A DNA stretch of 64,000 nt. It comes from Chalara sp. BL73. Its lineage: Eukaryota; Ascomycota; Leotiomycetes; Helotiales. The notes under the pieces were generated by a model, which had not been told where the DNA came from, made no database searches, and was given only the letters and a program-made list of their open reading frames with translations. This document shows, piece after piece, positions 46,540-57,600 of this stretch (position 1 is its first letter; the number at the start of each line of letters is the position of its first letter). The stretch lies in contig CAKJVC010000065.1 of the NCBI GenBank assembly GCA_918026815.1, positions 62,001 through 126,000 on the forward strand, in the 5' to 3' direction. The position numbers and the translations under genes were made by a program.

Positions 46540-47096
46540 CCCAGCTGCGGGGTTGCATTGCTGGTTAACAACGACGTAAACCCAGCCTGCGGCCGACAGT
46601 TGCGTCCTTGTTTTGGCTCCACCTTAGGCTCCCAAGAGTCACCGTTCCCGATGTGGCAGCCATTTAGCCAACCCGCTTGCCTTGGCTCCATGCCGCACGC
46701 TGAGTCTTCACTGGAGTCAGTGTGCGGTTGTGCTACTGCCTACTTTGGTCTTAGTCGCAAGGCAGATTTCTCTCACCCTGATGCGCCAGTGCGGCTCTTA
46801 TATTCTTACCGTAGTTCCAAAGCTAACACGAGATTTCCGAAGCCCGTCCCCCTTTCTTTTTTCACAGTGGAATAGCAACAACTCTTACGACGCTCATATT
46901 ATCTCCTTTTCAAGATTTGAGCACTACGATCTCCTCAATCAAGTCCGACAGATTCCCCTCACATACTTAAGCTCTGCAAACCGTATTAAATCGCCCCGCT
47001 TTGCATCCATAAACCGTTACCCGTTGATCCTCGAGCCCGAGGTTTGGAATTCAACCTTAATCCTCTCTGCTGTGTCAGCCTGGAAAGGTTCCAAGA
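46540..47096 (+). promoter_or_regulatory. Upstream region of kinase-TPR gene B
   Basis: It resembles the region before gene A, including CAGCTGCGG...GGTTGCATT and the TTTGGTCTTAGTCGCAAGGC stretch. The paralogues were therefore duplicated with their promoters. Confidence 0.5.
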
Positions 47097-50000
47097 ATGT
47101 CTATTAACGACTACTCTACTTTTAACGAACCTCGACCTATATCTAATGGCATTATAGGTCCAGAGCAGGACGCGGGTATACCGTATGATTTCGTTACCTT
47201 CCTTGCGGTGGCGCAAAAGCTCCGGATCCAATTCTTACCAATAACGCCGCAATCAAAACGAGGACCGCTTGGCATTGGAGGCACAAGTCGGATTGATCAA
47301 GCATTAATGAATGTGCAGACAAGTTTTGCCTTTAAACGTGTTGCAGAGATCCATAAATTGACTAATACCGAGGATCAAATCTTTCGAGAGCTTATCGCCG
47401 AAATAACAGTACTACGCCACCCTTCGGTTCGAGCACATTTAAACATTGTCGAGCTACAAGGAGTATGCTGGGACATCCCGCTTAAGAAGAAAGCTAGTCA
47501 CAATGATGAGACAGCCACTATAACACCACATGTAGACAAGGTATGGCCGGCTCTGGTTTTCGAAAAATCTCAATATGGAGATCTGTATCACTTTGCAGAG
47601 TTATTAGTAGGAAAAGAGCTTGATACTCATGCGAGATTAAAGCTGTGCCAAGATATTGGCAGTGCGATCGCAGATATGCATAGCTGCCGTAAGTATTACT
47701 ATGTATAATTATTGTAATGTTGATAACACAGGCCAGGCATTATTCACGGTGATATAAAGCCCCAAAATGTACTTATATTTAAAGATAAAAAAGGGATCTT
47801 TACAGCTAAAGTCACTGACTTTGGCTATTCGAGTTGCTACAATCACGAAAATGATAAAATACTGCTTCCTAGATCAGAACCATGGCAGGCACCAGAACAC
47901 AATAAGTTGGCAGTCAAGCCAATACAAGGGCGCAAAATGGACGTCTTTTCACTCGGCATGCTTTTCTTGTGGCTTTTCTTTGAACAGTACTTCTCTGAGA
48001 ATAAGCCCTTTCCAAAAGAAGCTTATTGGGTGACGGAATTCCTCCAGTCTAGAGGTAAAAGCTGTTTATGGGATGGCATTGAAGCTTTAAAGCAAGCAGA
48101 CAAACTTTTGCTGCTTGCCCAACAACTATTAACGGCAAGGAATGACTTCGATCTCGAGACAAAAAAGAGACTACAGTACATTTTCACTAAGTCTTTGTCA
48201 TCTGAGCCAAATTTACGCGACGCTGATGTAGTGCAACTATTAAAAGGGTTTAATCTAACTCTGTAAGTGTATGGTTCTATATTTGGGCATTATAACTAAT
48301 ACTATTGAAGTGCACAACCTGCCGTTTCAAACATTATGCACAACAGATTTCTTGCGTCAGACTGCAAATTTAAAGTAAGTGTAAAAATGATTGCCGCTTT
48401 TAAGCTAACATTATAAGATTTCCCGCTCAATGTCTTCATTATATCAATCTGACTATCGCGTGCGGTCTTATATTGCATATTGCCTAGAAACTCAAATTGA
48501 TAAATATTTAGCAAGTTATCGTACGTTTCAGTTAGCAGTCTGCTACGGAATTGGATTCGGTTGTGAAAAAAGCCTTAGCAAAGCAAAGGATATTTTGCAG
48601 AGAATTGGAAAAAGTGAAGAAGATCTCGACAAAGCAATGACGAAAATTGCCGATGCGACAGATAAAAGTGAGGCAGGCACTATTTACAATTCTCTGGACA
48701 GTATTGGTCACGTATTTCATATAGACCTTTACGATTCTTATCTCGAACACGATCAATTAGAAACAGCAGAGTTAATAATACAACAAGAGATTAAGGATTT
48801 ACAGCAGGTCTTTGGAGAGGAGTATGAAATAGTAACAGATATTAAGCAGTTGTTAGCGAGTATAATCAGCTCTCAAGGGCGCTGGAAAGAGGCTGAAAAC
48901 TTAGAGATGCAAGTGATGGAAATAGGAAAAAGAGTGCTCGGTCAGGGGCATCCAGACACACTAACGAGCATGGCCAACTTGGCGTCAACATACTGGAGTC
49001 AAGGACGCTGGAAAGAAGCTGAAGAATTGCAGGTACAAGTAATGGAAACGAGAAAGAGAGTACTTGGTCAAGAGCATTTAGACACGCTGGCAAGCATGAA
49101 TAACCTGGCTTCGACATATTCAAATCAGGGACACTGGAAAAATGCTGAAAAATTAAGAGTGCAAGTAATGGAAATAGAAAAAAGAGTGCTCGGTCAGGAG
49201 CACTCTTCTGTGTTAACAAGCATGGCAAACCTGGCTACGACATACTGGAACCAGGGACGCTGGAAAAAGGCTGAAAACTTGGAGGTGCAAGTGATGGAAA
49301 TAGGGAAAAGAGTGCTTGGTCAAGAGCATCCGGACACGCTAACAAGCATGAATAACCTGGCTTCAACATACTCGAACCAGGGACGCTGGAAAGAGACCGA
49401 AGAATTGCAGGTGCAAGTGATGGAGATGAGAAAGAAAGTACTCGGTCAAGAGCATCCGGACACGCTGACAAGCATAGCCAACCTGGCTTCAACGTACTGG
49501 AACCAAGGACGCTGGAAAGATGCTGAAAGCTTGGAGGTGCAAGTGATGGAAATAGGAAAGAGAGTGCTCGGCCAAGAGCATCCGGACACGCTAACAAGCA
49601 TGAATAACCTGGCTTCGACATACTGGAATCAGGGACGCTGGAAAGATGCTGAAAGCTTGGAGGTGCAAGTGATGGAGACGAGAAAGAGAGTACTCGGTCA
49701 AGAGCATCCGGACACGCTAACAAGCATGGTCAACCTGGCTTCGACATACAGGAATCAAGGACGCTGGAAGGAGGCTGAAAACTTGGAGGTGCAAGCAATA
49801 GAAATAGGAAAAAAAGTGCTCGGTCAGGAGCACCCAAATGTGCTAACGAGCATGGCTAATCTGGCTTCGACGTACTCGAATCAAGGACTCTGGAAAGAAA
49901 CCGAAGAATTACAAGTGCAAGTAATGGAGACAAGAAAAAAAGTACTCGGTCAAGAGCATCCAGGCACACTAACAATCATGGCTAACCTGGCTTTAACGTA

Positions 50001-50379
50001 CTCGAACCAAGAACGCTGGAAAGATGCTGAAAGCTTGGAGGTGCAAGTGATGGAAATAGGAAATAGAGTGCTCGGTCAAGAGCATCCGGACACGCTAACA
50101 AGCATGGTCAACCTAGCTTCGACATACAGGAATCAAGGACGCTGGAAAGATGCTGAAAACTTGGAGGTGCAAGCAATAGAAATAGGAAAAAAAGTGCTCG
50201 GTCAGGAGCACCCAAATGTGCTAACGAGCATGAATAACCTGGCTTTGACATATAGGAATCAGGGACGCTGGAAGGAGGCTGAAGAATTGCAGGTGCAAGT
50301 GATGGAGACGAGAAAGAGAGTGCTCGGTCAAGAGCATCCGGACACGCTGACAAGCATGAATAATCTTGCTGTTACATAG
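47097..50379 (+). CDS. Kinase-TPR fusion protein B, 1,047 residues, truncated
   Basis: This is a tandem paralogue of gene A with the same exon plan: 47097-47688, 47737-48262, 48311-48374 and 48418-50379. The first three exons have identical lengths to A. The kinase motifs match A: GPLGIGGTS, SFAFKRV, IIHGDIKPQN, VTDFGYSS, APEH and MDVFSLGM. Twelve TPR units follow. The frame ends at TAG (50377-50379) exactly where A has TGG in NNLAVTW, and the sequence homologous to A's C-terminus is lost after about 50426 at an LTR-like fragment. The loss removes only the degenerate cap, so the product may still fold. Confidence 0.85.
48877..50379 (+). repeat. Twelve 126-bp TPR units in gene B
   Basis: The units are nearly identical to one another and to those of gene A. 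Units 7-8 and 10-11 form a repeated pair (MVNLASTYRNQ followed by ENLEVQAIEIGKKV). Unit 12 is cut by the stop codon. Confidence 0.9.
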
Positions 50380-50429
50380 AAAGCCTACGGTAAAGTTACA
50401 GAAGCATTAGCGTTAATGAAAGAGTGGTC

Positions 50430-50760
50430 ACTGTCCTTAGTGATGCTCATTAGCTCGCTTACCTGCCCGCCTACGGTGGTCCCGTGGTCACGGTCATTTT
50501 TTATTTGTGTCAGGAATCGGCTTACGTAATATAGGCCAAGGAGCTAGAAAATCTCTTCTCCATATATTTACGGCCTTGCACTGTAGATAATACAATCATC
50601 TATAATGCTCCCAAAAAGCCTGTATTCTATCGCCGTCATACCCTTGCAGATCCTCTAAGCCCAATACACCCTATTTCTGACACATCATATATCACGTGGC
50701 CATTGTAGGCGAGCTGGTAAGCGAGCCAATGAGCATTGTTGAGGACCGTGACAGTGGCCA
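50430..50760. mobile_element. LTR fragments with nested family G
   Basis: Two inverted fragments resembling the GGCGAGCTGGTAAGCGA part of family E flank a family G element (TGTCAGGAATCGG to TATTTCTGACA, 50508-50682, 175 bp). This cluster cuts off the 3' end of kinase-TPR gene B. Confidence 0.65.
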
Positions 50761-51361
50761 GGATGATGACATGGCCAGCTAACTGATCAAGTAAGTTACT
50801 CTACTTCTACATTGTGTACATACCCACTCTCAATCTGACTACAGCACTGATGTAGAATGTGTTACTCGAAGGTAAACAGCTGTCTACCATGACACGGAAT
50901 CGTTATTTTAGACACGCAAGATTGACAATAGAAAAGCTGTAAGCTCGGCATATATGTAGTATTGAAGCAAATAGATTACTAACGTCCATCCCTATGTGCC
51001 GGAAAATCCTACTGCCGATCCTGCGTGACAGGGAAATGCTGCAGTGCAAGATTGATTGGGTGTGGCACTGCCCACGGCCACTTCGCACACCATCACAAAA
51101 CCATTCGCTCCCATGCCTTAATACTCCATCTGGAAAGCGGGGCACACAACTCTTACCTGCACCGCTCTTCCGCGCAAACCTCTCTACACTGCAATACCCT
51201 TTTGCGAGGTACGACACTATACTCGAGACGGTTCTGAGTTTTACCGTGCTACAAAGACCAAACTACCCTACATCGCAATGACAACCAACCATCGAAGACA
51301 GACTCAGAAAGATTGCGGAGATCGATACTAAGATCGAGGCGATAACGGCATACAAGGAGAA
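50761..51361. other. No recognisable gene
   Basis: Short overlapping frames on both strands (for example 50994-51281) show no domain. Confidence 0.45.
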
Positions 51362-51562
51362 TGTTGAACAGGCTAGGTCTAAGGACCATACCTAGCCTAT
51401 TGGGGATGTTGTAGGTATGCTTGCGCAAGATGCATACGTACTTTTGCCTTCGATGATGAATCTATCTACGTGTGCGCTACGTATGTGATACTCACGTGTG
51501 AATATCACACATCTATAAGTAGATAGATTCGTTCTGTAGTTTAGGTTCTACAACCTTCAGCA
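51362..51562 (+). mobile_element. Solo LTR-like element, family K
   Basis: It runs TGTTGAACAGGCTAGG to CAACCTTCAGCA. A related reversed copy is at 59807-59944. No target duplication was seen. Confidence 0.55.
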
Positions 51563-51684
51563 ATTGACTCGTTTACCCCATACTCTCTGGAGGCTCCGTG
51601 ACTCTTTCTATTTATCACGGGGAGTACTCAGTAGTGCAGCGAACAGCTAATTGATGATTGATAGTCCCATGTAGCGAAGTGATA

Positions 51685-52512
51685 TTATTGTATGTATACA
51701 CGCTTAGAGAACAGATTATTTACAGTTGAGCTGTTCTCATAAATATCAACTCCTTGGCCATGCTTGGCGTGCTCGCGTATCCACCCAATGACCCTCAACG
51801 TGGGTCTGTTCTGTGACACTATTTCAACAGGAAGTTCCGCAAGCCAGGTAAGCGGCAAAAAGAACTGCAGAGGCACTGTACTTGCCCATTCCCAATCGAT
51901 TATGCCTTGGATCTGCAAGTCCTCGTCAACTATAATATTAGACGGACGAAGATCTGTATGAGTTAACACAAAGGGACCGTGGTTTAAATCAGCGTTGATA
52001 CAACTAGATAGTCTCTCCCTTAGGTCCTCTAGCCCAAATATTTCGAGCTCTATACTATTTTGAGACAGCTTGTAAGCCGGGAGCTTATACTTCTGATCTA
52101 AAAGGAGGTGTTGATAGAGGACGAAGCCGATAGCAGATGTGAACTTAGTCGGCTGGATGAATAATTCTTGGTTATCGATTTGCAGATCGTTTAGTTGTAA
52201 AGAATGCAACGGACCGACCTGAGGAGTAGTCCCGCCATCCGAGTCTGGCATTAAAGAGCCTGCATAGGCAAACTCTTGCTGCCGTAATTGGGCGAAGAAG
52301 TCAACGAGCTGCGAGTAAAAGTATTTCCTTTGCTCTGGAGTTTTCTTCCTAAAAGCCAAGATATAGCTGTGGATAATGTAAATATGTCCAGTAGGGTTCT
52401 CGTCGGCAGTCCCACCGCGGCCGAAGGCGTAGATATAGAGTACGGGTATCGTGGAGCAATCCGGGAAAAGGAAAATACACCTTACGGTAGGTCGTGATCG
52501 CAATGGCTCCAA
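51685..52512 (-). pseudogene. APH-type phosphotransferase, 5'-damaged
   Basis: The C-terminal two thirds is well preserved: LTHTDLRPSNIIVDEDLQ is the catalytic loop and GIIDWEWAS the metal-binding motif, followed by helices typical of the family. The N-lobe is only partly readable (STIPVLYIYAFGRGGTADEN), and its upstream part shifts frame near 52480, so the ATP-lysine region is missing. It could be a truncated gene or one with an unrecognised 5' exon. It is a different subtype from the gene at 13649-14833. Confidence 0.7.
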
Positions 52513-52885
52513 AGCGCTGACAGAAAATCTCTAGTACCTGCAAGGAGGTGGAGCAGAATCTGGAAAGAGACCTCTAAACACAGATGCGCTCGAGGAGCTA
52601 TACCACGAAGAGGCTATACCAGATGCGGCTTTGCTGGGTAACGAAAAGGATAATGTGGCCAATGCTCACATTCTTGATAAAGACAATACTATAATCTACT
52701 TGAAGAAAAGAGTAGGAGACTCGCACGACGTTTCGAAGCTGGCTGAAGATTAGAGTTGGGTTAATGCGCAACCGATAGATGTACTAATAGGCGACCCGCA
52801 AAATATCGTTGGACGAACGTTAAGGCGGATTTAGCAAGAGGCGCATCTAAAACCTCACGATAAGAATCTCCGCACACTGGAGTAC

Positions 52886-53077
52886 TGTCACGTTCCTCAA
52901 TATCGCACCGGACGCCCATTGGTTCGCTTACCAGCTCGCCTATGGTGGTCACGTGATCATGGTCTTTATATCAGGGATGCCACAGCAACAGCTACACCTT
53001 TCCTCCTTAGTTTAGTATTCTCGTAATTGGAACACCTATTCAGCGCCCTTCCAGGCCATAGGATCGTGATCGTGACA
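52886..53077 (-). mobile_element. Solo LTR-like element, family E (reverse)
   Basis: It is 192 bp, TGTCACGTTCCTC to GTGATCGTGACA, the same length as the copy at 3997-4188. It cuts the pogo fragment to its right. Confidence 0.82.
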
Positions 53078-53296
53078 AGAGGGACCCCCCATTCTCGACT
53101 AGCTTGTCTCAAGGACTTCCCATTTCTAACGTCACTAAGAGCCTCGCGCAAATCAGATTCGGTAAATTGATACATAACTAAGTAAAGATTAACGGTCCCA
53201 AATTTGGAGTAATTAGAATTAGAATTGATTTAATTATTAATATTCTAGTTAGAGTAGCGGTCTGGAAATTCGCTTATTTTGGGTGTTCCGAATTGT
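53078..53296 (-). pseudogene. Pogo/Fot1 transposase N-terminus, third relic
   Basis: The minus-strand frame MYQFTESDLREALSDVRNGK followed by SLRQASREWGVPL is close to the N-terminus of the transposase at 18589. A terminal-repeat-like GGGTGTTCCGAATT lies at the outer side. The rest is replaced by the family E LTR. Confidence 0.75.
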
Positions 53297-53445
53297 TGGT
53301 ATCACTTCTGTGATACTTGTTCAATTAGAGGGAAGTAGTCACGTGGCCTTCAGAGAGCATAGGGCAAATAAAGGCGCTCGTTAGGTGTAACAATCGAAAA
53401 TAGAAAGCTTTCTTTTTAATTCTATAAATTATCACGTATTTATAT

Positions 53446-53499
53446 GGGGGCCAGCCCCCAAACCCCCAGATTTCGCTGCGCTCAAAAGACTTTACGGCT
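53446..53499. repeat. Helitron-flanking hairpin repeat, left
   Basis: The stem GGGGGCCAGCCCCC is followed by AAACCCCC and TTTCGCTGCGCTCA. It is directly repeated at 59585-59635. Confidence 0.8.
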
Positions 53500-53546
53500 T
53501 GTATTCGGTCTGTAACTACCTGAAAACTACGTTACAGGCCCGAAAA

Positions 53547-54493
53547 CTAAGAAATATCACTATCCTCATTTAGTCTACTAGCCTTCTCCGCATATAACTC
53601 TGCCAGCTGGGCATGGCGCTTCGAGATTTCTTTGTGGTGCTTTGCAATTTGATGCATACGTTTTGCACGAGAACGACGAAGAACTCGAATTTGACCTGTA
53701 GTCTTAGCTTACAGGTGAAAATCGTTAGTTACAGGCGATTAAAAGGTATATACCAAGTGTAAACTTACGAGCAACACGGCTACGGGGTACCGAAGATATA
53801 TTAATAGGAGCAATACGCCGAAGAGGACGAGCAGGAGAGCTTCCAGCGGCCGAAGGAGCAACAGGAGCAACAGGATCAGCAGCTGCAGCTGCATTTACGG
53901 CCGCGGCAACTGTAGCAGCTGTAGCTTGACTACTTACAGGTCCGTAACGTTAGTTATAGATCGAAAAGCAAAGAAAACAACTCGTAAACTTACGAAGACT
54001 GCACCGGATTTTTTTATTATTATAGTGGCAATTGGCACAACTACCCTCGAAATACTCATTTACCGTAACACAAGCAGCCCAAACTCCAGCCGGCCGAGTG
54101 CGAGTACAGTGTTTACAGCTTGTAGCCTTTTCTTCTTTAACTATATGACCTAATAGCGCCTCCATATTTGAAGGGCGACCTGTATTGGCAGACCGATTCG
54201 GGCGCAAAACGGGATTTCGAACAGTTGGCATAGCAGCCAAAGCAACTATAACGGCAGTAGGGTGAGCCGGGAGAACAGGTTTCGGGTCTAATACAGTTAA
54301 CAATGATAGAATCAATCTAAGAAACACCCGTAAGCTTACCGTAGTTATCGGTCTCTTCATTTTTATCTTCATTTTCATTTTCATATTCATCACCACCAAG
54401 CCGAACTTGAGTTGGAACAACAGGAATAACTGCTTCATCCTCATCTTTTTCCTCAGAATAGTAAAATATGGATTTTGTAAGGGCAGGAGGCAT
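53547..54493 (-). CDS. DUF3716-domain protein carried by the Helitron, 254 residues
   Basis: Four exons join in phase to 254 residues: 54493-54340, 54287-53994, 53924-53769 and 53707-53547. The N-terminus is acidic (DEYENENEDKNEETD). The core has TSCKHCTRTRPAGVWAACVT and SCANCHYNNKKIRCSL, the Cys pattern of DUF3716, a likely zinc-binding fungal domain of unknown role. An Ala-rich linker and a basic, coiled-coil-like tail (QIRVLRRSRAKRMHQIAKHH) follow. It lies downstream of the helicase on the same strand and has no premature stop, unlike its neighbour. The third acceptor is chosen for frame and is the least certain. Confidence 0.68.
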
Positions 54494-54676
54494 TGCGATA
54501 GTGTTATTGATTGATTTCAAGTAGTTGTGGTGGTGGTTGTAGTAGTAGTTGTGGTTGTTGTATGAAGAGAAGCTGAAAAGTTGAGGTTATTTTGAAATAG
54601 TAAGGCTGAGCAAGTAAGTCACAAACAGTTCCTGCCTTTTACAGTTACGGGTGTTACAGGTCTTACAGGTGTATAG

Positions 54677-57600
54677 CTACAGTAATTGCGCATTTCTACA
54701 GGTAAAATCTAGCTCTCGATCTTTGAAAATAGCTGATTCTTTGCTTGTAAACTGCTCAAAGTCAAAAGGACTCTCAAAAAGCAAACTATTTAAAGTTTTC
54801 ACCCGTGAAACCGCAACATATGAAAGGCCGATACAGTGCTTTTTTTGATTTAGGTTTAATACAACTTGAGAGAGAGTTAATCCCTGACTTTTGTGAACCG
54901 TAATAGCGTAAGCAAGCCGTAAAGGAAACTGGGTCCGTGAGCAAAAAACGCTTTTATAATCATAAGTATGAAAAGAAGGTAAAATAGGAACAACTCCGGG
55001 CGGACAGCCTGGAAAATCCGGGCCGGTATAAGTGTCAAAGCGAATAAGCAATACCGAAAGCATAGCTGTAGAAGGCGTTGCACCCGTAGACCACGATATA
55101 TTAATAATAGTTCTTATAGAGCCGTTGACCAAGCCATGTTCGGTCCATAAATTGGCTGTAAGCATAACACGAGCGCCGATACATATATAAAGCTCTGGTG
55201 ACAAATTATCGGCTTCATTTTCGGTAGCTCGAGCAGCGCTACGGCCGGTATGCCGAGCTGTAATCTTGATAACAGGCTGTTGTAGTGCAGCCAAAAAAGC
55301 AAAGTTCCGTTCCGCGACTTCGTTTTTAGTGTAATAGAGCCGTAAAGCAGTCGCAAAACTTTGGACTTCGGGTGCGGAAAGTGTATTTGCGATGCGTGTA
55401 CAAAGCAGTTCCCAGCCAGCAATTGACAACTGGGAAACCCGTAACTCACTTAAAACAGCCCGAAACTTGGTTGAAAGATCGTCTTCTCCTTGTTGCCGCA
55501 TAACTTGAGTCAGCCGAACAGATCGATCAAAAGCTCGATATAAGCACTGGCTTTTAATAGCACAAGGCTCGGTTTGAACAGCCGAAACATATAATGGCTT
55601 TCTTCCTACAGGCGGCAATTGAAAGAAATCTCTACATAACAGAACGTTTACACTTCCGAAAAGAAGTGTGCTCGAAAGGAAAATCGCCCGTAAACGATCG
55701 TCAATCAGCGACAGAGTTTTCAAGTCTATTATAGATTTTTCATTAATAATTAGAAATCGACAATACCGAAACTGACTTTGTAAAGCCTGTAAAGTCGACG
55801 TACTTATATCTGATCTTTTGCTTTTAACTGGGAGCCGAAGCAAGCTATGTAAAGTTTAGCCGATAATATTGAAAGCTGCAACACCCGTAAGAGCACTTCG
55901 GAATACCGGATCACTTTTTCCAGTTTCAATTGCGAGTTCCTGAAGGCGAGCACAGATTTTCAACAGTGTATACGTCTTTCCGGACCCGGCAACGCTATCT
56001 ACATTTAATAGTAGTTGAGAAGGCATAGGCTCTTTTAGTGCTGCTGCACTAAGCTCGTGAGCGTACTGAAAAACAACTGTATTGTAAAGTTTCAGCTGCT
56101 TCGCATTTAAGCTTTCGGGCGAAGAATCACCTGTAACAACCTGTACAGCCTGATTATTATCCTTAAACTGCTTCTATATATCCGGGCGTATATTGCAACG
56201 ACCGATATGTGCAGACCAGTTATATTGCCGATCAAGTAAACGTTGACTCAGCCTAGTAGTGTCGATTTGTGAAAGGTCATGGCTTGAGCGCCGGCGAGCT
56301 AAAAGCTCAAATTCATTTAATACAGTATTGTTTTCTTCTTCTGAATCTAGCTCAATATCGCTATTATCGGACTCCGAGTTTTCGTCAGATACCGGGTCGG
56401 TATAGTAGTCTGAAGGATGAGAATGCGCCTGTACACAGGCCGAAAACGCGTCGCTGTAAAACCCGTAAACCCGTTTATCAACCGAAAGTAAGTCATCCTA
56501 TTCTGTAAACGGATAGTGTAGCATAAGTTTTACTCGGCAATAGTCCGTATACTCAGGCGAAGTAGGATAGCTTGAATACCGTGGATAATAGTTAATAACA
56601 CGAAGTTTAGCTCGAGGCCGGTGTAACTACTTGATCCAATCCTAGCCCTGTAAACACTCAAACAAAGAAAGATTTACAAGCGCAAGATCGACCGAATCCT
56701 GACGCCGTTCTCGATATCGCCGTAAAGTAGAACGCTGTGCGGAAACTTCCCCAGATTCAAGTAATATCAAATCTTTCTGTTGTTTTTCCGGGCGGCAGTC
56801 AAGATTTACAACTTGCCGGGTGGATTCTTGCACCGGAAGCTCTAATAAGATATGAGATACTTCTTGAGCAGACCAGTCACGTTCCCTAATTAGCTTATTT
56901 AGCAACCGAGAAACAAAAGACAGCAAAAGAGCGCGGTTATTGATATAAGGAAGAATTTGGGCCTGAAGCTCTGTATATGACACCGAAGACTTTTCGGCTT
57001 TGGAAACGTATTTCCCTAAATAAGATAACACGGCGTGGATTGTAACAAGCGGCTGAATATCGGTATTAGCCAACCAGCCTAGCGTGATTACAGGTGCTAC
57101 CTGGTTCAGAATAGCATGGTTTCGGGCCGGAGAAAAAATCAAATCTTTGTGGTTGATATCTTTAGTTACTACTACAGTGTCGAATAGAAGTCTCGGGAAG
57201 AAAAACCGACAGGTTAAAGATGCTAACGAGCCTTTTTTCGCCCGTAAACAGTAGCTTTGAGTACAAGTGCTGTGGCGTTGAAGGCGATTAATCAGAGCCG
57301 TAAATTGATCTGCGGTGTTTTCTACATCCGTAAACGCAAGAGACGCTGGATTTCGAGCGTCCGGAAGCCGTGCTTGATTCGGGTTTTCTGCTGTAATTCG
57401 CGCCCTCCAGTATTGAGCAAATTCTTCTAGTCTTGCAGGTGTATCCGGGTCAAGTTGAGGTGCGGTTGGGATCCAAAACAGTTCGTGAAAGTGGCCAGAC
57501 TTACGAGCTTGCTATTCCGAACGATTCCATGAATCGGTATACCCGAGAAACGGCTTGATAACGTGCTGTAAAAAGGCCGTAAACCGAAGGTAAAGGTAGT

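Noticed and set aside
42112..50379. CRISPR-like or satellite array
   Set aside because: The 126-bp periodicity is in-frame TPR coding sequence with no spacers, in a eukaryote.
34692..50379. HET, HeLo, NACHT or NB-ARC domains in the island
   Set aside because: I looked for P-loop and HET landmarks in all large frames and saw none. The island is kinase- and TPR-based.
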